Source: Winogradskyella tangerina
GTDB taxonomy: Bacteria; Bacteroidota; Bacteroidia; Flavobacteriales; Flavobacteriaceae
Direction: 5' to 3'
DNA length: 64,000 nt
Assembly: GCF_003260205.1 (NCBI RefSeq)
Contig: NZ_QERF01000002.1
Coordinates: 1 to 64,000 of the forward strand
The position numbers and the translations under genes were made by a program. The notes beneath the pieces are model-generated. The model worked only from the letters and a program-made list of their open reading frames with translations, did no database searches and had not been told where the DNA came from. Shown in pieces: positions 17,597 through 25,606 of the stretch. How positions within the stretch are numbered: the stretch's first letter is position 1; the number at the start of each line of letters is the position of its first letter.

Positions 17597-19039
17597 ATGA
17601 TTACCAATGCCTCAGCCTTTTATTCACTGTTAAAATCAAAGTTTCCCTTTGCACCAACATCTAAGCAAGATAGGGTACTCATGGACTTATCTCAGTTTAT
17701 TTTTGATAAGTCTACCAACCATATCTATTTATTAAAGGGTTATGCAGGTACAGGTAAAACCAGCATTATTGGAACCATAGTGAGTAATCTTTGGCAAGCA
17801 AAAAAAAGTGCTGTGTTATTGGCACCGACTGGAAGAGCTGCCAAAGTCATTTCTAATTACTCAAAAAAGGAAGCGTTTACCATTCATAAGAAGATTTACT
17901 TTCCGAAGAAAGAAAAAGGAGGAGGTGTAAAATTTGTTATGCAGCCTAATAAACATCGTAACACCATTTTCATCGTTGATGAAGCCTCAATGATTCCCGA
18001 TGTGCCATCAGACTCTAAGCTCTTCGAAAATGGTTCCTTACTAGATGACTTAATGCAATATGTATATTCTGGTCATCAATGTAAACTTTTACTAATTGGT
18101 GATAAGGCACAATTACCACCGGTTAAATCAGATTTAAGTCCTGCATTAGATGCAGGAAAATTAAGTTTGAATTATAACAAAGATGTTTCAGGCATAGAAC
18201 TCGACGAGGTTGTTAGACAAGAACAAGATTCCGGGATATTAGACAATGCCACAGAATTAAGAGCCGTTTTAGAAACTGGTATTTTTGAAAGTTTTAAGTT
18301 CGATGTAAATCCTTATAAAGATATTGTTCGATTGGTTGATGGACATGAAATTATGGATGCTATAAATGACGCCTATCATAACGAAGGCTACGAAGAAACA
18401 GCTATTATCGTAAGAAGTAACAAACGGGCTAATCTGTACAACAAGCAAATTCGTGAACGTATATTATTTAATGAAAGTGAATTGTCGGCCGGTGATTATT
18501 TAATGGTCGTAAAGAACAACTATTTCTGGATCAAACCAACTTCTGAAGCCGGATTTATAGCCAACGGCGACATCATTGAAGTATTGGAGATCTTTAGTAT
18601 AAAAGAATTATATGGTTTCAAATTTGCCGAAGTTAAAGTGAAAATGGTCGATTACCCGCGTATGCGCCCTTTTGAAACCGTTCTACTGTTAGATACAATT
18701 AATGCTGAAAGTGCCTCTTTGAGTTACGAGGAATCTAATCGACTATACCAAGAAGTAGCGCAAGACTATGCAAATGAAAGCTCTAATTATAAACGATTTC
18801 TCGGCGTAAAGAATAATAAGTATTTTAATGCACTTCAGGTTAAATTTTCATATGCTATTACCTGCCATAAATCGCAAGGAGGTCAGTGGAACACTATATT
18901 TATTGAGCAGCCTTATTTGCCAAATGGGCCCGATAAGGATTATATCCGTTGGCTTTATACGGCAGTTACGAGAGCAAAAGAAAAATTGTACCTTATCGGA
19001 TTTAAGAATGACATGTTTACAGAAAACAGTCTCGATTAA
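17597..19039 (+). CDS. RecD-like ATP-dependent DNA helicase
   Basis: This 480-residue superfamily 1 helicase has motif I GYAGTGKTS at 48-56, motif II VDEASMIPD at about 130, motif III GDKAQLPPV, VVRQEQDSGI as motif IV, and the C-terminal motifs AITCHKSQGGQW and YTAVTRAKEKLYLIG. It is shorter than RecD2 and lacks the N-terminal helix-hairpin part. Proteins of this size are common in Bacteroidota as stand-alone helicases; a role in repair or replication restart is likely but not shown. kdsB follows after 40 bases. Confidence 0.88.
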   Translation: MITNASAFYSLLKSKFPFAPTSKQDRVLMDLSQFIFDKSTNHIYLLKGYAGTGKTSIIGTIVSNLWQAKKSAVLLAPTGRAAKVISNYSKKEAFTIHKKIYFPKKEKGGGVKFVMQPNKHRNTIFIVDEASMIPDVPSDSKLFENGSLLDDLMQYVYSGHQCKLLLIGDKAQLPPVKSDLSPALDAGKLSLNYNKDVSGIELDEVVRQEQDSGILDNATELRAVLETGIFESFKFDVNPYKDIVRLVDGHEIMDAINDAYHNEGYEETAIIVRSNKRANLYNKQIRERILFNESELSAGDYLMVVKNNYFWIKPTSEAGFIANGDIIEVLEIFSIKELYGFKFAEVKVKMVDYPRMRPFETVLLLDTINAESASLSYEESNRLYQEVAQDYANESSNYKRFLGVKNNKYFNALQVKFSYAITCHKSQGGQWNTIFIEQPYLPNGPDKDYIRWLYTAVTRAKEKLYLIGFKNDMFTENSLD

Positions 19040-19079
19040 TGCAGAATATTTTATTTTTGAATACTGAATTAGCAGTTCT

Positions 19080-19808
19080 ATGAAGATCATTTCAATGATT
19101 CCAGCACGATACAGTGCATCACGTTTTCCTGGTAAATTAATGCAAAATTTAGCCGGTAAATCTGTTATTCTCCGAACTTATGAGGCAACCGTTGCTACTA
19201 AGCTTTTTAGTGAAGTATATGTTGTAACAGATAGTGACATCATATTCAATGAAATAGTAAATAATGGAGGTAAAGCCATTATGAGCAAGGGCGAGCACGA
19301 ATCTGGAAGTGATCGGATTGCAGAAGCCGTAGCAGATGTGGATTGTGATATTGTGGTAAATGTTCAGGGAGATGAACCCTTTACAGAGCGTGAAAGCTTA
19401 TTTAAGGTTTTAGAAGTTTTTAAAGACGATACTGATAAAGAAATCGATTTAGCATCGCTTATGGTTGAAATTACAGATTGGGATGAGATCAATAATCCCA
19501 ATACTGTAAAGGTCATTGTTGATCAGAATAATTTTGCATTGTATTTTTCGAGAAGTCCTATACCATTCCCACGAGATAAAGAAGCAGGTGCACGATATTT
19601 CAAACATAAAGGAATCTATGCCTTTAGAAAAGAAGCCTTATTAGATTTTGCAGTGTTACCGATGCAATTTATAGAAGCCACTGAAAAGATTGAGTGTATT
19701 CGATATTTAGAATACGGGAAGAAAATTAAAATGGTCGAAACCCAAGTTCAAGGTGTAGAAATTGATACTCCTGAGGATTTGGAAAGAGCAAAACAACTTT
19801 GGAAGTAA
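19080..19808 (+). CDS. kdsB: 3-deoxy-manno-octulosonate cytidylyltransferase
   Basis: The 242-residue protein has the CMP-Kdo synthetase pattern: [19 protein letters not shown] at the N-terminus, [10 protein letters not shown] with the metal-binding Asp, and [12 protein letters not shown]. KdsB activates Kdo with CTP for lipid A core assembly in the cytosol. It is followed by a HAD phosphatase that overlaps by ten bases and then by a kdnB-type gene. In Shewanella a KdsB encoded with KdnA/KdnB prefers the 8-amino sugar, so substrate preference here may be Kdo8N rather than Kdo. Confidence 0.94.
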   Translation: MKIISMIPARYSASRFPGKLMQNLAGKSVILRTYEATVATKLFSEVYVVTDSDIIFNEIVNNGGKAIMSKGEHESGSDRIAEAVADVDCDIVVNVQGDEPFTERESLFKVLEVFKDDTDKEIDLASLMVEITDWDEINNPNTVKVIVDQNNFALYFSRSPIPFPRDKEAGARYFKHKGIYAFRKEALLDFAVLPMQFIEATEKIECIRYLEYGKKIKMVETQVQGVEIDTPEDLERAKQLWK

Positions 19809-20503
19809 ATTTTAAGGATATAAAGGTGATCGGCTTCGATGCCGATGATACCCTTTGGGTAAACGAAACTTATTTCAGGGAAGCTGAAGAGGAGGTTGGA
19901 CGATTATTATCACATTATGAAACGCCCAATAAGATAGATCAGGAATTGTTTCTAATGGAAATTAAAAATCTTCCCACTTATGGATATGGCGTTAAAGGAT
20001 TCATTTTATCAATAATTGAGCTTGCAATAGAACTCTCTAATGGTACTGTAGATAATCAAATTATAAGTAAGATATTAGATATTGGAAAAGGCATGATCAA
20101 TAAACCCATAGAATTGTTAGATGGGGTGGAAGAAGTGTTGAAAACCTTATCTAAGGATTATAGACTAATAGTTGCTACAAAGGGAGATTTATTAGATCAG
20201 GAACGAAAATTAGAAAAGTCGGGTTTAATTCAATATTTCCATCACATTGAAGTACTGAGTGAAAAGCAAGAAGCTAACTATCAAAAGCTTCTCGATCATC
20301 TCGATATCAATCCAGGTAATTTCTTGATGATAGGGAATTCCTTGAAGTCAGATATTTTACCTCTGGTAAATATTGGGGCAAAAGCAATACATGTTCCTTT
20401 TCATACCACATGGGAGCATGAGAAAGTGTCCGATAAAAAGGCTAATGGCCAAGGCTACAAAACTGTTGAAAGTTTATCAGACATCATCGAATTACTAAAA
20501 TGA
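19799..20503 (+). CDS. HAD-family hydrolase
   Basis: The 234-residue protein opens [14 protein letters not shown], the HAD motif I with the nucleophile Asp and acid Asp; motif II is VATKGD, and the C-terminal motif is [12 protein letters not shown] with the metal-binding Asp. The helical cap lies between motif I and II. The start is a TTG at 19799 that overlaps kdsB by ten bases; no closer ATG gives the motif-I strand a full N-terminus. It resembles general HAD phosphatases more than KdsC, which is shorter and capless. Substrate unknown; location suggests sugar phosphate. Confidence 0.85.
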   Translation: MEVNFKDIKVIGFDADDTLWVNETYFREAEEEVGRLLSHYETPNKIDQELFLMEIKNLPTYGYGVKGFILSIIELAIELSNGTVDNQIISKILDIGKGMINKPIELLDGVEEVLKTLSKDYRLIVATKGDLLDQERKLEKSGLIQYFHHIEVLSEKQEANYQKLLDHLDINPGNFLMIGNSLKSDILPLVNIGAKAIHVPFHTTWEHEKVSDKKANGQGYKTVESLSDIIELLK

Positions 20504-20592
20504 AATTTGATGACGTCGTAGTTCAGAATAGAAAAAGACATTGTTGTCATAATATTAAAACAGACATGGTTAATAAATACCAAGTTTGTTGT

Positions 20593-20600
20593 TATTTTTG
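20593..20600 (+). promoter_or_regulatory. -7 box for kdnB
   Basis: TATTTTTG matches TAnnTTTG exactly and lies 20 bases before the kdnB ATG, in a 117-base gap, so kdnB and the acyltransferase may be expressed separately from kdsB. Confidence 0.5.
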
Positions 20601-20620
20601 TTAAAGAATTTAAAGAGTAA

Positions 20621-21703
20621 ATGATATATAAGAATTATCCAATGGTGTCCAGAGTAGTATTTGGACGTGGAAGTTTTAATCAACTAGACGAAATTCTAGC
20701 ACCAAATCGCAAGGGGCGAAATGCTCCTTTCATATTTTATGTTGATGATGTTTTTAAAGGAAATCATTGGTTGACCTCTAGAATTATGCTATCCTACAAG
20801 GATAAGATCATTTACGTTCCAACGAAAGAAGAACCTAAGACGTCTCAAATCGATCAAATGGTCGAGGATATTATTTTAGAATTTAGTGAGCTTCCTTCTG
20901 GAATAATTGGTATTGGTGGCGGTATTGTAATGGATATTGCTAAGGCGGTGTCCCTGATGCTCACTAATAAAGGCGAATCTAAAGATTATCAGGGTTGGGA
21001 TTTAATAAAAAATCCTGGGGTATATCATGTAGGAATACCAACAATTTCTGGTACTGGTGCCGAAGTTTCTAGAACTACGATATTAACTGGCCCTGAACGT
21101 AAATTAGGCATTAACAGTGATTACACACCTTTTGATCAGGTGATTTTAGATCCTGAATTGACTAAGGATGTACCTAAAGATCAATGGTTCTATACAGGAA
21201 TGGATTGTTTTGTTCATTGTGTAGAATCATTAAATGGAACGTTCTTAAACTCCTTCAGTAAAACCTATGGTGAGAAGGCTTTTGAACTTTGTCAGGAAAT
21301 TTTCTTATCAGATCATCTCAGCACCAAGGAAGCACAAGACAAACTTATGATGGCCTCTTGGCATGGCGGAATGAGCATAGCTTATTCGCAAGTGGGTGTT
21401 GCACATGCATTGAGTTATGGGCTTGGTTATTTACTAGGAGTTAAGCATGGCATTGGTAATTGTATCGTTTTTGATCATCTAGAGGACTATTATCCTGAAG
21501 GTGTTGCCATGTTTAAGAAAATGAAAGAAAAACATGGCATAGAACTTCCACAGCGTATTTGCGCAGACCTCGACGAGCATCAGATGAATACCATGATTGA
21601 TGTTGCGCTAAGTTTGGAGCCTTTATGGGAAAATGCTGTAGGTAAAAACTGGAAAACTAAAATTACCAGAGATACGCTTTTAGAGTTGTACAAAAAGATG
21701 TAA
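20621..21703 (+). CDS. kdnB: 3-deoxy-manno-octulosonate 8-oxidase (KdnB-type iron-containing alcohol dehydrogenase)
   Basis: The 360-residue protein is an iron-containing alcohol dehydrogenase with NAD-binding GIGGGIVMDIAKAVSLMLTN, substrate segment GIPTISGTGAEVSRT and metal ligands in MDCFVHCVESL and GVAHALSYGLGYLLGVKHGI. From memory, the segments YQGWDLIK, LTNKGES, YTGMDCFVHCVESLNGTFLN and the full length resemble Shewanella KdnB, which oxidises Kdo at C8 before KdnA adds an amino group. A kdnA-like aminotransferase is not in the window. Another alcohol dehydrogenase function is possible but less likely so close to kdsB. Confidence 0.82.
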   Translation: MIYKNYPMVSRVVFGRGSFNQLDEILAPNRKGRNAPFIFYVDDVFKGNHWLTSRIMLSYKDKIIYVPTKEEPKTSQIDQMVEDIILEFSELPSGIIGIGGGIVMDIAKAVSLMLTNKGESKDYQGWDLIKNPGVYHVGIPTISGTGAEVSRTTILTGPERKLGINSDYTPFDQVILDPELTKDVPKDQWFYTGMDCFVHCVESLNGTFLNSFSKTYGEKAFELCQEIFLSDHLSTKEAQDKLMMASWHGGMSIAYSQVGVAHALSYGLGYLLGVKHGIGNCIVFDHLEDYYPEGVAMFKKMKEKHGIELPQRICADLDEHQMNTMIDVALSLEPLWENAVGKNWKTKITRDTLLELYKKM

Positions 21704-21704
21704 G

Positions 21705-22253
21705 ATGCGCTGGCTAGCGAAATTCATATACTTTAAACTTCTAGGCTGGAAAATAGTTGGCAATACTAATTTCTCTAAGGACTCATTAAAGAAAGTTGTG
21801 ATTATTGCTGTTCCGCATACAAGTTGGCACGATTTCTACATCGGACTTTTACTTCGGAAAGTTGTAGACATAAGAGTAAATTTTATTGGAAAGAAAGAGT
21901 TGTTCAAATGGCCATTTGGATATTATTTTAAGGCTGTCGGCGGAAGACCAATAGACCGAACTCCTGGGCAAAATAAAGTTGAATCTATTGTGCAACTCTT
22001 TGAAAAAGAAGACGAATTCAGATTGGCGTTAGCTCCTGAAGGTACACGAAAGAAAGTAGATCAATGGAAAACAGGATTCTATTATATCGCTAAAGCTGCC
22101 AAGGTACCGATCATAATGTTTACGCTCGATTTCAAAAATAAACAGAATAAGATTTCCGAACCCTTTTATCCAACCGATGATAAAGAAGCTGATTTTTTAT
22201 TTATGCGCTCATTTTATAATGGCGTTGAGGGTAAAATAAAAGCTTATAGCTAG
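21705..22253 (+). CDS. Lysophospholipid acyltransferase family protein
   Basis: This 182-residue PlsC-type acyltransferase has the HX4D catalytic motif in VPHTSWHDFYIG, the substrate-binding PIDRTPG region and APEGTRKKVDQWKTGFYYIA (EGTR motif). Short and soluble or peripherally bound, as in 1-acylglycerol-3-phosphate acyltransferases. It starts one base after the kdnB stop, which makes it part of that unit and suggests an acylation in envelope lipid synthesis. The exact acceptor is not known. Confidence 0.85.
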   Translation: MRWLAKFIYFKLLGWKIVGNTNFSKDSLKKVVIIAVPHTSWHDFYIGLLLRKVVDIRVNFIGKKELFKWPFGYYFKAVGGRPIDRTPGQNKVESIVQLFEKEDEFRLALAPEGTRKKVDQWKTGFYYIAKAAKVPIIMFTLDFKNKQNKISEPFYPTDDKEADFLFMRSFYNGVEGKIKAYS

Positions 22254-22272
22254 TTCTACCTGATCCGTTAAT

Positions 22273-22289
22273 TTGGCACGAGATTTGTT
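22273..22289 (+). promoter_or_regulatory. Candidate sigma-54 (RpoN) promoter
   Basis: TTGGCACGAGATTTGTT matches the -24/-12 consensus YTGGCACGRNNNTTGCW at every defined base except one (T for C in the -12 element). The -12 element ends about ten bases before the first stem of the small RNA candidate at 22298, the right place for a start site. It is 19 bases after the acyltransferase stop and 83 bases before the end of the opposing gene. Confidence 0.65.
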
Positions 22290-22297
22290 TATACTTT

Positions 22298-22391
22298 ATG
22301 CAATGAAACATAAAGTAAACTAGTCTTAGTCCCTAAAAAGAAACATTGCATTAAAAAAAGCTGTCTTGGCCCTAATCAGATAGCTTTTTTT
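22298..22391 (+). ncRNA. Candidate small RNA with two hairpins showing the same loop motif
   Basis: Downstream of the sigma-54-type promoter two stems stand almost back to back. Hairpin 1 is ATGCAATG (22298-22305) with CATTGCAT (22344-22351); hairpin 2 is the terminator AAAAAAAGCT (22353-22362) with AGCTTTTTTT (22382-22391). The two loops carry near-identical motifs: GTCTTAGTCCCTAA (22323-22336) and GTCTTGGCCCTAA (22363-22375). Repeated loop motifs are seen in trans-acting RNAs that pair with several targets or titrate a protein. No ORF is convincing here. The last 20 bases are antisense to the 3' end of the NTF2-like gene. Confidence 0.6.
22353..22391. terminator. Intrinsic terminator of the sRNA candidate and of the facing gene
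   Basis: AAAAAAAGCT and AGCTTTTTTT form a ten-base stem around a 19-base loop; the T run serves the plus strand and the A run the minus strand. The stop codon of the leftward NTF2-like gene (22372-22374) lies in the loop. Confidence 0.75.
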
Positions 22392-22848
22392 CATTTATAA
22401 ACTTATCGAGTAAGTAGTTGGTTTGTTGGTTTAATTTTGTTTTGAAAAACCCCATACCGCCAAATAAAAAGCCTTTAAACCCCATAGCCTGTTTTGCCCA
22501 ACGGTGAAGATTAAATTCATCTTTGTGGTTAATAATTAAGCCATCTTTGAATTCAAATTTGGCGTCGATCTTATTGTGAACTTTTCGTCCTGTTTTACTG
22601 AAGTTGTAGAATGCTTCCCAATGCGCTGACCCTTTCTCAGAATCACCTTCAATTTGAGATGCCACAATCTTGAAGTTCTTACCTTTTTGAGAAGCGCAGA
22701 GCATCTGCCACATGGCTTTTGCTTTATCACCCTTCAAAATACCAAAGGCAGGATCTTCAAAAACAATATCATCATGATAACATGCGCACATGGTAGCCGC
22801 ATCAAGTTCATTAAACGCTCCATAAAACTTTTCAATAGTAGCTTTCAT
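22372..22848 (-). CDS. NTF2/SnoaL-like domain protein
   Basis: This 158-residue protein has no signal peptide and the typical cone-fold opening: MKATIEKFYGAFNELDAATM, CYHDDIVFEDPAFGILKGD, then strands ending with DGLIINHKDEFNLHRWAKQAMG. Family members include ketosteroid isomerases and small-molecule cyclases; the His/Asp pair in FEDPAFG and FNLHRW is typical of the uncharacterised DUF4440/SnoaL group. Cytosolic. It stands alone; its 3' end overlaps the small RNA candidate on the other strand. Confidence 0.8.
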   Translation of the reverse strand: MKATIEKFYGAFNELDAATMCACYHDDIVFEDPAFGILKGDKAKAMWQMLCASQKGKNFKIVASQIEGDSEKGSAHWEAFYNFSKTGRKVHNKIDAKFEFKDGLIINHKDEFNLHRWAKQAMGFKGFLFGGMGFFKTKLNQQTNYLLDKFINEKKLSD

Positions 22849-22951
22849 AAGTATTCAATATTTTGAAAAAACAAAATTCATAACGTTGGTTTCAACAAGA
22901 ATGATCAAGTCCTGCTTCTAAAGGTAATCTAATTCTTTTAGGTTTGAAAAA

Positions 22952-22980
22952 GAAAAGGCTTCCAAAGTAGAAAGCCCTTT
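22952..22980 (-). terminator. Probable terminator after sbtA
   Basis: On the minus strand AAAGGGCTT pairs with AAGCCTTT with one bulged base across a 10-base loop, followed by ttctttttc. It sits 20 bases after the sbtA stop. Confidence 0.6.
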
Positions 22981-23000
22981 CAACCATTAACTTATATAAT

Positions 23001-23969
23001 CTAAAACAAATTGCAAGCTTGAATAATACAGAGGTATAAAGGCATACCCAACGTAATATTAAATGGGAATGTAATCGCTAAAGCCATGGGTAAATACAAA
23101 CTCGGATTCGCTTTTGGAACAGCGATTCTCATAGCTGCAGGTACCGCGATATAAGAGGCACTCGCCGCGAGAATAGCGAACAAAAGTCGATTCCCTTCAC
23201 TATCAGTAAAGGTGGAGCTGACAACAGCAACTATACACCCGTTAATAATCGGAATGACTAAAGCAAATATGAGGGCAAACCATCCCTTTTTTATAAAGGC
23301 TGAAAGTTCCTTACCACTCGTAATTCCCATATCTAATAGGAATACGGCTAAGAATCCTTTGAAAATATCTGTGGTAAATGGTGCAATACCTTGCGCCTGT
23401 TGCTCGCTCGCTAAAAATCCTATTACTAAACTTCCTAAAATGAGTAATACAGATCCATTGGTTAAGGCATGCTTGGTTACTTTACCCATAGATAGTTTGA
23501 TATTGGTCTTATCATATATAGAGATAAGTAATAGCCCAATAATTATCGAAGGTGCTTCCATTAAAGCCATAACAGCGACCATGTGTCCACCAAAAGTGAT
23601 TTGTTCTATTTCTAAAAAGGAAATTGCAGTTACAAAGGTTACCGCACTTACGGAGCCGTAAGAGGCTGCGATGGCGCCGGCATTTGCTACATTGAACTTT
23701 CGTCTTAAAATAAAGTAGGTGTAAATTGGTACAGCCACGGCTAAGAAGATGCCAAATAAAAGCGACCAAATTATTTCCATATTGAGGTCGCTGTGTGCTA
23801 GTTCTTGTCCTCCTTTAAATCCGATTGAGAATAGGAGATAAAGGGAAATAAACTTCGAAGAATTCGGCGGAATCTCTAAATCACTCTTTAATTGAACGGC
23901 TATTATGCCTAGAAAAAAGAATAGGAGGGCTGGATTCGTTAAATTATCGAATAGTAAATGTAAGTCCAT
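23001..23969 (-). CDS. sbtA: Sodium-dependent bicarbonate transporter SbtA
   Basis: The 322-residue integral membrane protein shows about ten hydrophobic segments in two inverted halves, as in SbtA. Recognisable pieces are NPALLFFFLGIIAVQLKSDL, the Na+/bicarbonate-site type helix-break GAIAASYGSVSAVTFVTA in the first half and FAILAASASYIAVPAAMR in the second. SbtA takes up bicarbonate with sodium; in heterotrophs it supplies anaplerotic carboxylases. The PII-like regulator SbtB, often the next gene, is not here. Third gene in a leftward unit; a LysR gene is divergent. Confidence 0.92.
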   Translation of the reverse strand: MDLHLLFDNLTNPALLFFFLGIIAVQLKSDLEIPPNSSKFISLYLLFSIGFKGGQELAHSDLNMEIIWSLLFGIFLAVAVPIYTYFILRRKFNVANAGAIAASYGSVSAVTFVTAISFLEIEQITFGGHMVAVMALMEAPSIIIGLLLISIYDKTNIKLSMGKVTKHALTNGSVLLILGSLVIGFLASEQQAQGIAPFTTDIFKGFLAVFLLDMGITSGKELSAFIKKGWFALIFALVIPIINGCIVAVVSSTFTDSEGNRLLFAILAASASYIAVPAAMRIAVPKANPSLYLPMALAITFPFNITLGMPLYLCIIQACNLF

Positions 23970-24013
23970 TTTAATAAATGATTACAAAAAATTGTATGTG
24001 AGGGTTAAGCTAT

Positions 24014-24325
24014 TTACTTAACAAATGAAATGTTTAGAGTGCCGTTAATTACAACATTATATCCTTCTTTACGGGCAATTGAGATGTAATCTTTGGCTAT
24101 TTGTTTTTCATTAAGTAATTCCTGAATACGATTGCTTTCGTAAGTGGTGTCAGCATCTTCGCATCCTTCACAGATTCTTAATTTTTGTAGTTTATGAAAA
24201 TTGACTTTTTGCTCTATAAGTACATTAACGATGTGGTTAGCTTCTGAAGGCGTAAATAATCCTTCAACTAATTGTACTTCCTGAGTTGCTTTTTCTACGT
24301 TCTTTTCAATTTTTGTGTTTGACAT
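24014..24325 (-). CDS. Small cytosolic protein linked to sbtA, unknown function
   Basis: A 103-residue protein without signal or membrane segment. It is mainly helical (LFTPSEANHIVNVLIEQKVN, then IAKDYISIARKEGYNVVING with a final strand) and has one CEGCED motif with two cysteines. It does not look like the PII-fold SbtB regulator. It lies 44 bases upstream of sbtA and 30 bases downstream of a small membrane protein gene, so the three are very probably one operon. A regulatory or accessory role in bicarbonate uptake is inferred from position only. Confidence 0.7.
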   Translation of the reverse strand: MSNTKIEKNVEKATQEVQLVEGLFTPSEANHIVNVLIEQKVNFHKLQKLRICEGCEDADTTYESNRIQELLNEKQIAKDYISIARKEGYNVVINGTLNISFVK

Positions 24326-24355
24326 GATAAAATGTGCTTGAGGTTTTAAATATTG

Positions 24356-24577
24356 TTAATTGGATTCCATTGATTTAATAATTGCTATGCATGAAATTAT
24401 GAATGCACTCACAGCAATGTATTCCATAAAGATGTTGCCATTGATGTACGACAGTGTAATTAGCCCAATGAGGACTAGAAAGATCGATGCTGCTCTAATT
24501 TTAGACCTAAGAGCAGATTTTCTAACATCAGAATTCTTTAATTCTTTAAAAGTTGCATTGTTTTCAATTCTCGACAT
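24356..24577 (-). CDS. Small two-helix membrane protein linked to sbtA
   Basis: The 73-residue protein has a charged N-terminus (about 1-27) and two hydrophobic helices: ASIFLVLIGLITLSYI and IAVSAFIISCIAII. It is the first gene of the sbtA unit, 105 bases from the divergent LysR start. An overlapping ORF on the opposite strand (24360-24605) is a shadow. I do not recognise the family; it could be a transporter accessory subunit. Confidence 0.6.
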   Translation of the reverse strand: MSRIENNATFKELKNSDVRKSALRSKIRAASIFLVLIGLITLSYINGNIFMEYIAVSAFIISCIAIIKSMESN

Positions 24578-24682
24578 TCTAATTTTGCTATTAATTGTTA
24601 AATAATTTTACCGGTGCAAAGTTGGAACAAATTTTTTATTTATTTTTATATATATTTTTTATCATACATATAAACATTATTT

Positions 24683-25606
24683 ATGAACTATACTTTGCAT
24701 CAGCTTCAAATATTCCTTAAGATCACGCAGTTAAAGAGTATTACAAAGGCATCAGAAGCACTTTTTTTGAGCCAACCTGCCGTATCAATTCAGTTAAAAA
24801 AATTTCAAGATCAATTTTCAATTCCGTTAACTGAAGTGGTAGGACGCCAATTATATGTTACCGATTTTGGTTGGGAAATTGCAGAAGCGGCTGAGAAGAT
24901 ACTCAATCAGGTTCAGGCTATAAACTACAAAACCATGTCTTTTAAAGGACAGATTGCTGGTCGATTAAAGATCTCTGTAGTATCGACTGGTAAATATGTG
25001 ATGCCCTATTTTTTATCTGATTTTACCAATCGGCACAGAGGTGTAGATCTTATCATGGATGTGACCAACAAAACTAGTGTTATTAAAAGTCTTGAGAATA
25101 ATGAAGTAGATTTTTCTTTGGTTTCTGTAGTGCCCGAACAATTAAATTTGAATAGGGTAGAACTCATGGAGAATAAATTATACTTAGTTGGTGGCACTAA
25201 AGAGAAGTTTGATCGTAAGGTAAACAGTAAAAAAATCTTTGAAACCTATCCTATGCTTTACAGAGAGGATGGGTCAGCAACCAGAAATGCGATGGAGAAC
25301 TTTATTGCCAGTCATAATATTTCAACCTCTAAACGCATGGAGTTAACATCGAATGAAGCATTAAAGCAAGCCGTGATCGCTGGGTTAGGATATTCTATCA
25401 TGCCACTAATTGGTTTGAAAAATGAATTAAAAAATGGAGACATTCAATTAATACCATTTAAAGGCCTGCCGATTATCACAAACTGGAATTTAGTCTGGCA
25501 AAAGTCTAAGAATTTATCGCCTGTAGCTATGGCTTATCTCGACTTTCTTGAAGAGGAAAAGAACAGAATAATAAAAGAAAACTTCGACTGGTATGAGGCG
25601 TACTAA
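24683..25606 (+). CDS. LysR-family transcriptional regulator (CbbR/CmpR-like)
   Basis: The 307-residue protein has the N-terminal winged helix-turn-helix LHQLQIFLKITQLKSITKAS, then EALFLSQPAVSIQLKKF, and a C-terminal periplasmic-binding-like effector domain (about 90-295). The closest familiar group is CbbR/CmpR, which respond to carbon status. The gene is divergent from the sbtA unit with a 105-base, very AT-rich gap, the usual arrangement for a LysR regulator controlling its neighbour. The effector is unknown. Its stop overlaps the facing acyltransferase gene by four bases. Confidence 0.88.
   Translation: MNYTLHQLQIFLKITQLKSITKASEALFLSQPAVSIQLKKFQDQFSIPLTEVVGRQLYVTDFGWEIAEAAEKILNQVQAINYKTMSFKGQIAGRLKISVVSTGKYVMPYFLSDFTNRHRGVDLIMDVTNKTSVIKSLENNEVDFSLVSVVPEQLNLNRVELMENKLYLVGGTKEKFDRKVNSKKIFETYPMLYREDGSATRNAMENFIASHNISTSKRMELTSNEALKQAVIAGLGYSIMPLIGLKNELKNGDIQLIPFKGLPIITNWNLVWQKSKNLSPVAMAYLDFLEEEKNRIIKENFDWYEAY

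Noticed and set aside
19799..20503. KdsC (Kdo-8-phosphate phosphatase)
   Set aside because: It has a helical cap and 234 residues; KdsC is capless and about 180 residues.
24014..24325. PII-like SbtB regulator
   Set aside because: The sequence is mostly helical and lacks the PII strand pattern and T-loop.
24360..24605. Rightward 81-residue open frame
   Set aside because: It is the reverse of the small two-helix membrane protein; hydrophobic segments look similar on both strands, but only the leftward ORF fits the operon spacing.
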